The notes under the pieces: model-generated
The model's input: only the letters and a program-made list of their open reading frames with translations
The model's database searches: none
Told to the model about the DNA's origin: nothing
Source: Bradyrhizobium glycinis
Lineage (GTDB): Bacteria; Pseudomonadota; Alphaproteobacteria; Rhizobiales; Xanthobacteraceae
Reading direction: 5' to 3'
DNA: 64,000 nt
NCBI RefSeq assembly: GCF_016031655.1
Contig: NZ_JACCHQ010000005.1
Coordinates: 231,022 to 295,021, forward strand
In this document: positions 41,794 through 50,695 of the stretch, piece after piece
How the letters are laid out: every line of letters starts with the position of its first letter
How positions within the stretch are numbered: position 1 is the first letter of the stretch
Translations under genes and position numbers: made by a program

Positions 41794-41872
41794 CTGGATT
41801 TGCCAGTGGCCCGGATGGAGCGAAGGGCAATCCGGGAATAGTGTCCCCGCATTCCGCTTCGCTCCATGCGGG

Positions 41873-42202
41873 CTACGGCAGCTTCGATGGTGCCAGTCCC
41901 ATGCAGAGCTGCACCTCACCCGGGACGTTGTAGGTGCGCATGATGTGGCGGCTGTCGCGCAGGCCGGACGCCTCGCGTTGCACCACGAACATCCAAAGCG
42001 CCTGGCCGGCTTCCAGCACCAGCTTGCGCCTCGCCGATTGCATCGCTTGCGGCAGTTCGGTCGCTGCGTGGGCGGCGTCGAACTCGCGCAAACGCGACAG
42101 GCTCTGTTCGAGGGCGCGGCCCATCCGTCCAAGCGCCGAGGCCTGTTCCTGGACGATCTCGTAGTGGAGGATGTCGACCGGCGGGCGAAGATCACGAGAC
42201 AT
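41873..42202 (-). CDS. DUF6665-like small helical protein
   Basis: A 109-residue all-helical cytoplasmic protein: LHYEIVQEQASALGRMGRAL, LEAGQALWMFVVQREASGLR and MRTYNVPGEVQLCMG. The ALGR.GR.LE...W..VVQREA.GLRD..H....Y.VP.EV pattern is shared by small alphaproteobacterial proteins; DUF6665 is my best match, from memory. It lies 41 bases after TetR in the same direction and could be cotranscribed with it. Function unknown. Confidence 0.68.
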   Translation of the reverse strand: MSRDLRPPVDILHYEIVQEQASALGRMGRALEQSLSRLREFDAAHAATELPQAMQSARRKLVLEAGQALWMFVVQREASGLRDSRHIMRTYNVPGEVQLCMGLAPSKLP

Positions 42203-42243
42203 GGCGGCAATATAGCCGCCCGGCTCACAGGCGCAACGCGCCG

Positions 42244-42879
42244 CTACCTCGCCTTATACGCCGCCAGAAACATCCGCGTTGCGCTCTCGACCACCGCGGT
42301 CATGCGCTGCTCCGACGGCGCGGGCTCCGCCTGGAACACGAAGGGCAGGAACAGCGAGGCCTTGCACAGTTCCATGAACTGCGACGCCGCAAGATCGCAA
42401 TCGTCGATCGCAAGATCGCCCGATGCGACGCGGGCCCTGAGATAAGCGGAGAGGCGGTTGATGCTCTTGTCCAGCACCCGCGCGTAGTAGCGGCGGCCGA
42501 CATCCGGCATGCGTTCGGCGATCGCCATCACGGTGCGGATCGCCGATCCGCCACCGGGGCGGCAGACCAGGTGAAGATAGGCGAGCCCGAACTCCTTCAG
42601 CGTGGTCTCGGCCTCGCGGTCGGGATCGAAACTGAACACGACCTGACCATGCTGGAGCGCCTCCTGTTCGACGATGGCTTCGAACAGCGCGCATTTGTCG
42701 GCGAAGTAGACGTAGAGCGTGCCCTTGGAGACCTGCGCGGCGCGGGCGATCTCGCCCATGCTGGCGCCGTCGAAGCCAAGATCCATGAACACCTTGCGGG
42801 CACCGTCCAGAATCTGGCGGCGCTTGGAATTGTCCTCGTCCGGGACGATGTGCAATTGTTCGCCGGCAGCTACAACCAT
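42244..42879 (-). CDS. TetR family repressor of the adjacent emrAB-type pump
   Basis: A 211-residue regulator. The N-terminal helix-turn-helix (residues about 18-65: KRRQILDGARKVFMDLGFDG, MGEIARAAQVSKGTLYVYF) is standard TetR. The C-terminal domain (residues about 85-205) is the ligand-binding helical bundle, similar to AcrR-like C-terminal domains. It is divergent from the emrA/emrB-type pump genes, and a perfect palindrome lies between them. That arrangement strongly suggests it represses the pump and itself, released by a toxic compound. Confidence 0.93.
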   Translation of the reverse strand: MVVAAGEQLHIVPDEDNSKRRQILDGARKVFMDLGFDGASMGEIARAAQVSKGTLYVYFADKCALFEAIVEQEALQHGQVVFSFDPDREAETTLKEFGLAYLHLVCRPGGGSAIRTVMAIAERMPDVGRRYYARVLDKSINRLSAYLRARVASGDLAIDDCDLAASQFMELCKASLFLPFVFQAEPAPSEQRMTAVVESATRMFLAAYKAR

Positions 42880-42976
42880 TGGTTTAGGGTCTCGGAAGGA
42901 ATTTGGATCGGATCAGGGCCCATGAACGCCAACGAAGGATACGCGGCAGTAAAGTCTGCAGGAGACAATCTGTATA

Positions 42977-42997
42977 TTGACCGAACCGTTCGGTCAA
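42977..42997. promoter_or_regulatory. TetR-type operator
   Basis: TTGACCGAA and its exact reverse complement TTCGGTCAA separated by three bases (CCG). The 21-base palindrome lies between the divergent tetR and emrA genes, about 75 bases before emrA. TTGACCGA-N-TCGGTCAA-type sites are typical for AcrR/TetR repressors; the first half also resembles a -35 box (TTGACC), so binding would block the emrA promoter. Confidence 0.9.
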
Positions 42998-43071
42998 TGG
43001 TATTTGAAATCCTGTGAGGAAACCGCCTGCAATAGCGGCCGCCCTCGGTTGCGTTTTATGGGGAGGCCTTG

Positions 43072-44370
43072 ATGGCCATATCGAGAGACCAGACGGCTCG
43101 CGTCCTTCGCCAGGAAGTGGTGGAGGACCAGGTGGGCGGTGATGTTGTCTCCGAGACATCCGCCCCCGCCGCCGAGCAGCGGCGCGTTCATGTCGCCGAG
43201 GAAACGAAGCGTCCGACCCGCGAGGCGCCCGAGAACCCGGTGACCGACAAGCCGCCGGAGGCACCCGCCGCTGCGCCCAAATCCGGCAAGCGCAAATTCG
43301 TCCTGAGCGGCGTCGGCCTCGCGCTCGCGCTCGCCGTTGCGGGCTATGCCGGCTATTACACGCTGGTCGGCCGCTTCTACATCTCGACCGACGATGCCTA
43401 TGTCCGGGCCAACAACACCATGCTCGGCGCGCGCGTTGCCGGCCACATCTCCTCGATCCTCGCCGGCGACAACACGCCCGTCCAGGCCGGCGACATCATC
43501 TTCCGCATCGACGACGGCGATTACAAAATCGCGGTCGAAGCCGCCGCGACCAAGATCGCGACCCAGCAGGCCACCATCGATCGCATCGGCCGCCAGGTCG
43601 CCGCCCTCGACAGCCAGGTCGCCCAGGCCAAGGCGCAGCTCGTCTCCGCGGAAGCGGGCCTCAAGCGCGCCGACCTCGATTATGAGCGCCAGCAGGCGCT
43701 GAGCAGCAAGGGCTTTGCCTCGCGCGCCACCTTCGAAAGCTCGGAAGCCGGGCGCGACCAGGGCGCCGCCGCGGTCAAGGCTGCAAAGGCCGCCTACGAG
43801 GTTGCCGTCAGCAATGTCGACGTGGCCAGAGCGCAGCAGGCCGAAGCGCAGGCTCAGCTTGCCGAGCTCAAGACGACGCTGGCCAAGGCCGAGCGCGACC
43901 TCGGCTTCACCGCGGTGCGCGCGCCCGTCACCGGCACGTTCTCGAACCGCCTGGTCAACACAGGCGACTTCGTCGCGGTCGGCCAGCGGCTCGGCAATAT
44001 TGTGCCGCTGGACGACGTCTATATCGACGCGAATTTCAAGGAGACGCAGCTCAAGCGCATCCGTCCGGGACAGCCGGTGACGATCAAGGTCGATGCCTAC
44101 GGCATGCGCAAGTTTTCCGGCGTGGTCGACAGCATCGCGGCGGGCGCGGGCTCGGTGTTCACGCTGCTGCCGCCCGACAACGCCACCGGCAACTTCACCA
44201 AGATCGTGCAGCGCGTGCCGGTCCGCATCCGCGTGCCCAAATCGGTGGCGAAGCAGAACCTGCTCCGCGCCGGCATGTCGGTCTACGCCACCGTCGACAC
44301 CAACAAGGGCGCCGCCGACGCCGACAGCGAGGTCGACCTCGACGATCCCACCGCAGTCCATCCGAAGTAG
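43072..44370 (+). CDS. HlyD/EmrA family membrane fusion protein
   Basis: A 432-residue periplasmic adaptor. A cytoplasmic N-terminus of about 75 residues leads to one membrane helix (FVLSGVGLALALAVAGYAGY), then a biotinyl-lipoyl domain (YVRANNTMLGARVAGHISSI), a long coiled-coil hairpin rich in Ala/Gln/Glu (residues about 165-280) and the beta-barrel (VRAPVTGTFSNRLVNTGDFV, VYIDANFKETQLKRIRPGQP). It links EmrB to an outer-membrane channel. No tolC is in the window. The ATG at 43072 has GGGGAGG upstream. Confidence 0.94.
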   Translation: MAISRDQTARVLRQEVVEDQVGGDVVSETSAPAAEQRRVHVAEETKRPTREAPENPVTDKPPEAPAAAPKSGKRKFVLSGVGLALALAVAGYAGYYTLVGRFYISTDDAYVRANNTMLGARVAGHISSILAGDNTPVQAGDIIFRIDDGDYKIAVEAAATKIATQQATIDRIGRQVAALDSQVAQAKAQLVSAEAGLKRADLDYERQQALSSKGFASRATFESSEAGRDQGAAAVKAAKAAYEVAVSNVDVARAQQAEAQAQLAELKTTLAKAERDLGFTAVRAPVTGTFSNRLVNTGDFVAVGQRLGNIVPLDDVYIDANFKETQLKRIRPGQPVTIKVDAYGMRKFSGVVDSIAAGAGSVFTLLPPDNATGNFTKIVQRVPVRIRVPKSVAKQNLLRAGMSVYATVDTNKGAADADSEVDLDDPTAVHPK

Positions 44371-44420
44371 GGTGGACCAGGCATGAGACGCAACACCCTG
44401 GCTGCGAGTGCAAGTGCGCT

Positions 44421-44545
44421 CCCTCTCCCGCTTGCGGGAGAGGGCTGGGGAGAGGGTGTCTCCTCCAGGGAGACTCCCCAAGAGGAGAAAGCCCTCACCC
44501 GCCGCGCTCTTCGAGCGCGTCGACCTCTCCCGCAAGCGGGAGAGG
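44421..44545. repeat. Dispersed palindromic repeat, CTCTCCCGC family, copy 4
   Basis: CCCTCTCCCGCTTGCGGGAGAGG at the left (stem CCCTCTCCCGC) and CCTCTCCCGCAAGCGGGAGAGG at the right, with GGGGAGAGGGTG and AGCCCTCACCCGCCGCGC between. It lies between emrA and emrB, so the operon transcript carries it. Confidence 0.85.
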
Positions 44546-44577
44546 TAAGAGCCCGCCGCTCCAGTCAGAGCTGACAC

Positions 44578-46164
44578 ATGGCCACCGCCACCACCGCTTC
44601 ACCTGCCATGATGGCGGATCCCGCATCGGAGCGCATTGCGCCGAAGCGGCTGTTCGCGTTCATCATCATGGTGTTCGGGATGTTCATGTCGATCCTGGAC
44701 ATCCAGATCGTCTCGGCCTCCTTGAGCGAAATCCAGGCCGGACTGTCGGCGAGCTCCAGCGAGGTCTCCTGGGTTCAGACCGCCTATTTGATCGCCGAGG
44801 TGATCGCGATCCCGCTGTCGGGTTTCCTGTCGCGCGCCTTCGGTACGCGGCTGTTGTTCGCGATCTCGGCCGCCGGCTTCACCTTCTCGAGCCTGCTCTG
44901 CGGCTTCGCCACGACGATCGAGGAGATGATCCTCTGGCGCGCGCTGCAGGGCTTCCTCGGCGCCGGCATGATCCCGACCGTGTTCGCTTCGGCCTACACC
45001 GTCTTCCCGCGCACGAAATTCCACATCGTCGGTCCCATCATCGGCCTCGTCGCGACGCTGGCCCCGACCATCGGGCCAACGGTCGGTGGCTACATCACCG
45101 ACGCGATGTCGTGGAACTGGCTGTTCTTCATCAACGTCGTGCCCGGCATCGGCATTACATTGGGCGTGCTGGCGCTGGTCGATTTCGACGAGCCGCATTT
45201 CGAGCTGCTCGACCGCTTCGACTGGTGGGGCCTGCTGTTCATGGCCAGCTTCCTCGGCACGCTGGAATATGTGCTGGAGGAAGGCCCGCAATATCAATGG
45301 ATGCAGGACACCTCGGTCGCGATCTGCGCCTGGATCTGCGCGATCTCGGCCATCGCGTTCTTCTGGCGCGTGTTCACGGCGGCCGAGCCGATCGTCAATC
45401 TGCGCACCTTCTCCGACCGCAATTTTGCCGTGGGATGCACGCTGCAATTCTGCATCGGCATCGGACTCTACGGCCTGACCTACATCTATCCGCGCTATCT
45501 CGCCGAAGTGCGCGGTTACAGCGCGCTGATGATCGGCGACACCATGTTCGTCTCCGGCATCACCATGTTCCTGGTGGCGCCCCTGGTCGGCCGGCTCATG
45601 GCCAAGCTCGACATGCGCTACATGATCGCGTTCGGCCTCGTCGTGTTCGCGATCGGCTCGTACCAGATGACCTGGATCACCCGCGATTATGATTTCTATG
45701 AACTGCTGGTGCCGCAGATCCTGCGCGGCATCGGCATGATGTTCGCGATGGTGCCGACCAACAACGTCGCACTCGGCACGCTGGCACCTGACAAGGTGAA
45801 GAACGCGAGCGGTGTGTTCAACCTGATGCGCAATCTCGGCGGCGCGCTCGGCCTTGCCGTCATCAACACCGTGCTCAACGACCGCACTGATCTGCATATC
45901 ACCCGTCTGCAGGAGCGCGTGACCTGGGGCAACGCGACCGCGACCGAAACCCTGAGCATGTTCATGCAGAAATTTCAGGGACTTGGCGATTCCACGCTGA
46001 TGGCCATGAAGCAGCTCAGCCAGATCGTTCATCGCCAGGCCGTGGTGATGAGCTTTGGCGATGCCTTCTTCATGCTGACGTTGTTCTATCTCGCCCTCAG
46101 CTTCCTGGTGGTGTTGCTGAAGCGGCCGCCGTCGCCGTTCGGCGCCGGCGGCGACGCGCACTAA
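44578..46164 (+). CDS. DHA2-family MFS drug efflux transporter (EmrB-like)
   Basis: A 528-residue protein with 14 predicted membrane helices, the DHA2 layout of EmrB/QacA. Motifs include SILDIQIVSASLSEIQAGLS in helix 1 (the D-x-T/V-I-V-N/S-V/A-A-L-P type), WVQTAYLIAEVIAIPLSG, and RALQGFLGAGMIPTVFASAY. It exports drugs or fatty acid-like compounds by proton antiport with the EmrA-type adaptor encoded before it. TetR and its operator precede the pair. An intervening repeat separates adaptor and transporter by about 200 bases. Confidence 0.95.
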   Translation: MATATTASPAMMADPASERIAPKRLFAFIIMVFGMFMSILDIQIVSASLSEIQAGLSASSSEVSWVQTAYLIAEVIAIPLSGFLSRAFGTRLLFAISAAGFTFSSLLCGFATTIEEMILWRALQGFLGAGMIPTVFASAYTVFPRTKFHIVGPIIGLVATLAPTIGPTVGGYITDAMSWNWLFFINVVPGIGITLGVLALVDFDEPHFELLDRFDWWGLLFMASFLGTLEYVLEEGPQYQWMQDTSVAICAWICAISAIAFFWRVFTAAEPIVNLRTFSDRNFAVGCTLQFCIGIGLYGLTYIYPRYLAEVRGYSALMIGDTMFVSGITMFLVAPLVGRLMAKLDMRYMIAFGLVVFAIGSYQMTWITRDYDFYELLVPQILRGIGMMFAMVPTNNVALGTLAPDKVKNASGVFNLMRNLGGALGLAVINTVLNDRTDLHITRLQERVTWGNATATETLSMFMQKFQGLGDSTLMAMKQLSQIVHRQAVVMSFGDAFFMLTLFYLALSFLVVLLKRPPSPFGAGGDAH

Positions 46165-46511
46165 ATTGCAACACTCGTGCGTGATCTCGCACGCGCCCCG
46201 TTGCAATCGGCTGGCGACACATCTATAAAGCGCACCTCATTCATTCGAACCGGGGAGAGATTTGCATGATTTCGTCGCAATCGCAGATCGTACGCCCGCG
46301 CTCGATGATGACCTCGATCACGTTCTGGCTCGGTATGTACGCGGCCTGCTAGAGGCCTCTCCCGCCAGCTTCGATCGGGCCAAGGTCTTGGCCAAGCGTC
46401 CCGGTCGCTTCGTTTCCCAAGTCAAAATCAGTCTTACGTGACGCCGTTGCGGCCTTCGGGCCGACTTGCGTCCATCGATGGAGCCGGCGCGCGAAGCGGC
46501 CGGATGATGCC
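46165..46511. other. Intergenic region between emrB and the ABC exporter
   Basis: Apart from the 28-codon frame at 46266-46352 this 347-base gap has only short hairpins (GTGCG/CGCAC near 46177-46195) and TTGCAA at 46167 and 46201. Promoter elements for the ABC exporter must lie near its 3' end but are not recognisable. Confidence 0.5.
46266..46352 (+). CDS. 28-residue miniprotein
   Basis: An ATG at 46266 with GGGGAGAG upstream opens 28 codons ending TAG at 46350-46352. The N-terminal half is polar (MISSQSQIVRPRSMM), the second half hydrophobic (TSITFWLGMYAAC). It resembles a small membrane peptide or an upstream leader of the exporter gene 160 bases later. Conservation would be needed to distinguish a gene from chance. 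Confidence 0.42.
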   Translation: MISSQSQIVRPRSMMTSITFWLGMYAAC

Positions 46512-48311
46512 ATGACCGCTCTGTCCAAGAAGCCCACGGCGATTCGCCTCGTGCTTCCCTTCGTGTTCAAGCACTGGCTGAAGCAGCCCGGGCGCGGCCT
46601 CGTCGTGGCCGGCGGCCTTTTGGGCGCAACCGCCGCGGATTTGTTCATGCCGGTCTTCTCCGGACACCTGATCGACGCGCTGACCCGCGGTCCGTCCGAC
46701 CCCGATGCGCGGCACGCGGCCCTGGTCGCGTTCGGCGCCATCGTGGCGCTGGGTGCGGCCTCGATGGTGCTGCGGCTCGCAGGGCTGCAGGCGATCGTGC
46801 CGTTCACGCTGCAGATCATGTCCGAGGTCGCGCAGGAGGCGTTCACGCGCGTGCAGCGCTTCTCGACCGACTGGCACGCGAACTCCTTTGCCGGCTCCAC
46901 GGTCCGCAAGATCACCCGCGGCATGTGGGCGCTCGACCTGCTCAATGACACGCTGCTGCTCGCGCTGTTGCCGTCTTTCGTCGTTCTGATCGGCTCGATG
47001 ATCCTGCTCGGCGTGCACTGGGCCTCGCTCGGCGCGGTGATCGCGCTCGGTGCGCTGGCCTATGTCGCGATGACGGTGCTGTTCTCGACCCGCTACATCG
47101 CGCCGGCCGCGCGCGTCTCCAACGCATGGGACACCAAGATCGGCGGCACGCTGGCGGATGCGCTGACCTGCAACGCCGTGGTGAAATCCTTCGGCGCGGA
47201 GCTGCGCGAGGATGCGCGGCTCGCCCGCGTCATCAAGCGCTGGGGCGTGCGGGTGCGGCGGACCTGGTTTCGCTACAACTACACCGCCATGGCGCAGCTC
47301 ACGCTGCTGCTGGCCTTGCGCGCCTCGGTGATCGGCGGCTCCGTGTTGCTGTGGGTCTCCGGCTACGCCTCGCCCGGCGACGTGACGTATGTGCTGACGA
47401 GCTATTACGTGATCCACGCCTATTTGCGCGACGTCGGCATGCACATCAACAACCTGCAGCGCTCGGTCAACGACATGGAGGAGCTGGTGGCGATCCACGA
47501 CGAGCCGATCGGCATTGCCGATGCGGCCAACGCGCGGCCGATCGCGATCGCAGGCGGCGAGATCGTGTTCGACGACGTCACGTTCCACTATGGCGGCCAT
47601 CGCGCGCCGCTCTATGACGGGCTGTCGCTGACGATCCGCGCCGGCGAGCGGGTCGGGCTCGTCGGCCGGTCCGGCTCCGGCAAGACCACGTTCGTGAAGC
47701 TGGTACAGCGGCTCTACGACGTCAGCGGCGGCCGGGTGCTGATCGACGGGCAGGATATCGCGCTGGCCACGCAGCAATCGCTGCGCAGCCAGATCGCGAT
47801 CGTGCAGCAGGAGCCGATCCTGTTTCACCGCACGCTCGCCGAGAACATCGCCTATGGCCGGCCCGGCGCCAGCCTGGAAGCGATCGAGCAGGCGGCGCGG
47901 CTTGCCAATGCGCACGACTTCATCCTGCGCCTGCCGAAGGGCTACGGCACCTTGGTCGGCGAGCGCGGCGTCAAACTTTCGGGCGGCGAGCGGCAGCGCG
48001 TGGCGCTGGCGCGCGCCTTCCTGGCGGATGCGCCGGTGCTGATCCTGGACGAGGCGACCTCGAGCCTCGATTCGGAATCGGAGGCGCTGATCCAGGAGGC
48101 GATGGAGCGGCTGATGCAGGGGCGCACCTCGATCGTGATCGCGCACCGGCTGTCAACGGTGAAGAGCCTCGATCGCATCCTGGTGTTCGATCGCGGCGAG
48201 ATCGTCGAGCAGGGCACGCATGCCGCGCTCGCGCGCAAGCCGGACGGCATCTATCGCAGCCTGTTCGAGCGCCAGGTGGTGGAGCTCGGACAGATCGCAG
48301 CAGCGGAATGA
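46512..48311 (+). CDS. ABC exporter, fused permease-ATPase (MsbA-like)
   Basis: A 599-residue half-transporter with six membrane helices (residues about 25-330) and a C-terminal ATPase. Walker A is GRSGSGKTT, the Q-loop is IVQQEPILFHRTLAENIAYG, the signature LSGGERQRVALARAF, Walker B VLILDEATSSLDSESE and the His switch IVIAHRLSTVKSLDR. It would act as a homodimer exporting lipids or drugs. It is followed 52 bases later by a MATE pump. Substrate unknown. Confidence 0.94.
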   Translation: MTALSKKPTAIRLVLPFVFKHWLKQPGRGLVVAGGLLGATAADLFMPVFSGHLIDALTRGPSDPDARHAALVAFGAIVALGAASMVLRLAGLQAIVPFTLQIMSEVAQEAFTRVQRFSTDWHANSFAGSTVRKITRGMWALDLLNDTLLLALLPSFVVLIGSMILLGVHWASLGAVIALGALAYVAMTVLFSTRYIAPAARVSNAWDTKIGGTLADALTCNAVVKSFGAELREDARLARVIKRWGVRVRRTWFRYNYTAMAQLTLLLALRASVIGGSVLLWVSGYASPGDVTYVLTSYYVIHAYLRDVGMHINNLQRSVNDMEELVAIHDEPIGIADAANARPIAIAGGEIVFDDVTFHYGGHRAPLYDGLSLTIRAGERVGLVGRSGSGKTTFVKLVQRLYDVSGGRVLIDGQDIALATQQSLRSQIAIVQQEPILFHRTLAENIAYGRPGASLEAIEQAARLANAHDFILRLPKGYGTLVGERGVKLSGGERQRVALARAFLADAPVLILDEATSSLDSESEALIQEAMERLMQGRTSIVIAHRLSTVKSLDRILVFDRGEIVEQGTHAALARKPDGIYRSLFERQVVELGQIAAAE

Positions 48312-48363
48312 CGCGCGTGGCCGGTGGACGAATGCCGGCCACGTCGCGTGAGGATGGAACGAC

Positions 48364-49764
48364 ATGAAAGACCTGACACACGGCTCCATCGTGAGACACA
48401 TCCTGGCTATGGCGCCGCCGATCATGGTCGGCATGATCTCGATCATGATCTGCCAGCTGGTCGATCTGTATTTCGTATCTAGCCTCGGCGATGCCGCGGT
48501 TGCCGGCGTCGCCGCGGCCGGCAATGCCGGCTTCCTCGTCAACGCCTTGATGCAGGTGCTCGGCGTCGGCACGGTGGCGCTGATCGCACACGCCGTGGGA
48601 CGCAAGGACCGGGCTGATGCAAACCTGATCTTCAACCAGGCAGTCGTGGCATCGGTGCTGGCCGGCCTCTTGACCCTCGTGATGGGTGCGGCGCTGTCGC
48701 GCCCCTACATGCGCTCGGTCGCGGCCGACCAGGCCACGATCGAGGCGGGGACCACTTACCTGCTGTGGTTCATGCCGGCGCTCGCGCTGGAATTCGCCAT
48801 GCAGGTGCTGGCTTCGGCGCTTCGTGCGACCGGCATCGTGCGCCCCGCGATGGTCGTGCGCGCGCTCGCGGTTGCGATCAACATCGCGCTGGCGCCGGTG
48901 CTGATCTCGGGCTGGGGCACCGGCCATGCGCTCGGCGTCGCCGGCGCGGGGCTGGCGAGCTCGATCGCGGTCGCCGTCGGCGTGCTGGTGCTGCTGGTCT
49001 ATTTCCGCAAGGTCGAGCGCTACGTCGCCTTCAACGCGGCGCAGTGGCGTCCACAGCCACGGCACCTGATGCGCATTCTCAATGTCGGCCTGCCGGCAGG
49101 CGGCGAATTTGCGATGATGTTCATCTTCATGGCGGTGGTCTATTACGTGCTGCGCGACTTCGGCGCGGCGGCGCAGGCCGGCTTCGGCATCGGGCAACGT
49201 GTGCTCGGCCTGATTCACATGCCTGCGCTCGCGATTGCGCTGGCGGCCGCGCCGATCGCTGGCCAGAATTTCGGCGCCGCCAATGGAGCGCGGGTGCGGG
49301 AAACCTTCGTCAAGACGGCGCTGCTGACCACCGTCGTGGCGGTCGGCTTCATGATCCTCGCGCAACTCAAGCCGGAGCTGCTGCTGGCCGGATTTTCCAA
49401 CGACCGGGAGACGATGGAGGTCGCCTTCCTGTTCCTGCGGATCATCTCGCTGAATATGGTGGCGCAGGGCCTCATCTTCACCTGCTCCAGCATGTTCCAG
49501 GGCCTCGGCAACACCAAGCCTGTGCTGGTGAGCTCGGTGACGCGCGTGTTCACCTATTCGCTGCCGGTGCTCTGGCTGTCGACGCGGTCCGGCTTCCGCA
49601 TCGAGCACGTCTGGTATCTCTCGATCGCGGCGACGACGCTGCAGGCCGGCTTGAGTCTGTGGCTGCTGCGCCGCGAGTTCGGCAAGCGCTTCGCGTCGCC
49701 GGACCAGGCCGCGGCGTCAGTGGAAACCGAGCCGGTCGCGCGTCCCGTCCGTGCTCCCGCGTAG
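48364..49764 (+). CDS. MATE family multidrug/cation efflux protein
   Basis: A 466-residue membrane protein with 12 predicted helices in two MatE repeats (residues about 10-210 and 235-430). Features are MAPPIMVGMISIMICQLVDL, FVSSLGDAAVAGVAAAGNAG at the start and GQNFGAANGARVRETF in the second repeat, characteristic of NorM/DinF-type transporters that expel cationic compounds by Na+ or H+ antiport. It forms an export-gene group with the ABC exporter and the Emr-type pump. The two repeats are of equal length and look intact. Confidence 0.94.
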   Translation: MKDLTHGSIVRHILAMAPPIMVGMISIMICQLVDLYFVSSLGDAAVAGVAAAGNAGFLVNALMQVLGVGTVALIAHAVGRKDRADANLIFNQAVVASVLAGLLTLVMGAALSRPYMRSVAADQATIEAGTTYLLWFMPALALEFAMQVLASALRATGIVRPAMVVRALAVAINIALAPVLISGWGTGHALGVAGAGLASSIAVAVGVLVLLVYFRKVERYVAFNAAQWRPQPRHLMRILNVGLPAGGEFAMMFIFMAVVYYVLRDFGAAAQAGFGIGQRVLGLIHMPALAIALAAAPIAGQNFGAANGARVRETFVKTALLTTVVAVGFMILAQLKPELLLAGFSNDRETMEVAFLFLRIISLNMVAQGLIFTCSSMFQGLGNTKPVLVSSVTRVFTYSLPVLWLSTRSGFRIEHVWYLSIAATTLQAGLSLWLLRREFGKRFASPDQAAASVETEPVARPVRAPA

Positions 49765-49814
49765 CGAAAGTGACCTCCCGCCCACGGCTCCCGCCGGCTT
49801 GCGGGGCCGTGGGG

Positions 49815-50558
49815 TTAATGCGCGCCGATGCTGTTCCAGACGAGAGTGAGGCCCGACAGAAACAAGAGGCCGAGCACGACGTCGCCGAAATGCTTGTCGT
49901 TCAGCGCGTGATAGACGCGCGCGCCCGCCCATGCGCCGATCAGCGTGCCCGGAAACGCGACGGCCGCGAGCCAGACCACCTTGAAGGCGACGAGGCCCGA
50001 CGCCGTCTGCAACACCAGCGCGGTGGCGAGCACCGTGAAGTTAAAGAGCTGGAAGATGCCGCGCCGCTCGTGCTTGCTCCAGCCGCGGACGTTGGCCCAC
50101 AGGATCGGCAGCGGGCCGGACAGCCCGGCAAGTCCGCCCAGAATGCCGCCGGCAAAACCGATCGCGCCGTCGGCGATCCGGCCGCCGAACTTGAAGGCGA
50201 GCGGCCGCTTGTTCAGATAGAGCGCCGTGGAGAAAATCAGGATCAGCACGCCGACGCTCAGCTTGAACACCTCCGGGTCCGCGGAGGCGACCATCATGGT
50301 CCCGAGCGGCACGCCGATCAGTCCACCGATCAGGAACGGCCAGACCAGCGAGAGATCGAAATTCTTCCACATCGAGGGCAGCGTCGAGGTCTGCGCGATG
50401 ACCGAGCAGATCAGCACCAGGGGCACCGCGAGCGAGGGCGGCAGCACGTAGAGCCAGATGCCGAGCGCCATCAGCGCCGTGCCGAAACCGGCCAGTCCCG
50501 AGACGAAGCCGCCGGCGAGCGCGCCGAGCAGCAGCAGGACGTAAGTGAGCGTTTCCAA
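49815..50558 (-). CDS. TauE/SafE family sulfite/anion exporter
   Basis: A 247-residue membrane protein with about eight helices. The two TauE/SafE half-repeats are visible: LAGGFVSGLAGFGTALMALG and GGILGGLAGLSGPLPILWAN. Family members move sulfite, sulfoacetate or related organosulfur anions. The start is set at the TTG at 50558 (CAAGGAC seven bases upstream), since a longer frame from 50654 lacks hydrophobic sequence. It runs in the same direction as, and downstream of, the MocR-type gene, 137 bases away. Confidence 0.88.
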   Translation of the reverse strand: METLTYVLLLLGALAGGFVSGLAGFGTALMALGIWLYVLPPSLAVPLVLICSVIAQTSTLPSMWKNFDLSLVWPFLIGGLIGVPLGTMMVASADPEVFKLSVGVLILIFSTALYLNKRPLAFKFGGRIADGAIGFAGGILGGLAGLSGPLPILWANVRGWSKHERRGIFQLFNFTVLATALVLQTASGLVAFKVVWLAAVAFPGTLIGAWAGARVYHALNDKHFGDVVLGLLFLSGLTLVWNSIGAH

Positions 50559-50695
50559 CGGATTGTCCTTGTCGCAAGGGAGCGACCCCACGGTTGATCG
50601 CACGGCTCGCATAACATGCCTGCCGGCATTGAGGTCAATCCATGCCGCATGCAAGCGTGATCTGCGGACGCTCCGTCGCCGCCATCGTCAATGAC

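Noticed and set aside
44599..46206. 535-codon minus-strand frame
   Set aside because: Antisense to the EmrB-like transporter; composition is His/Arg/Asp-rich without hydrophobic pattern.
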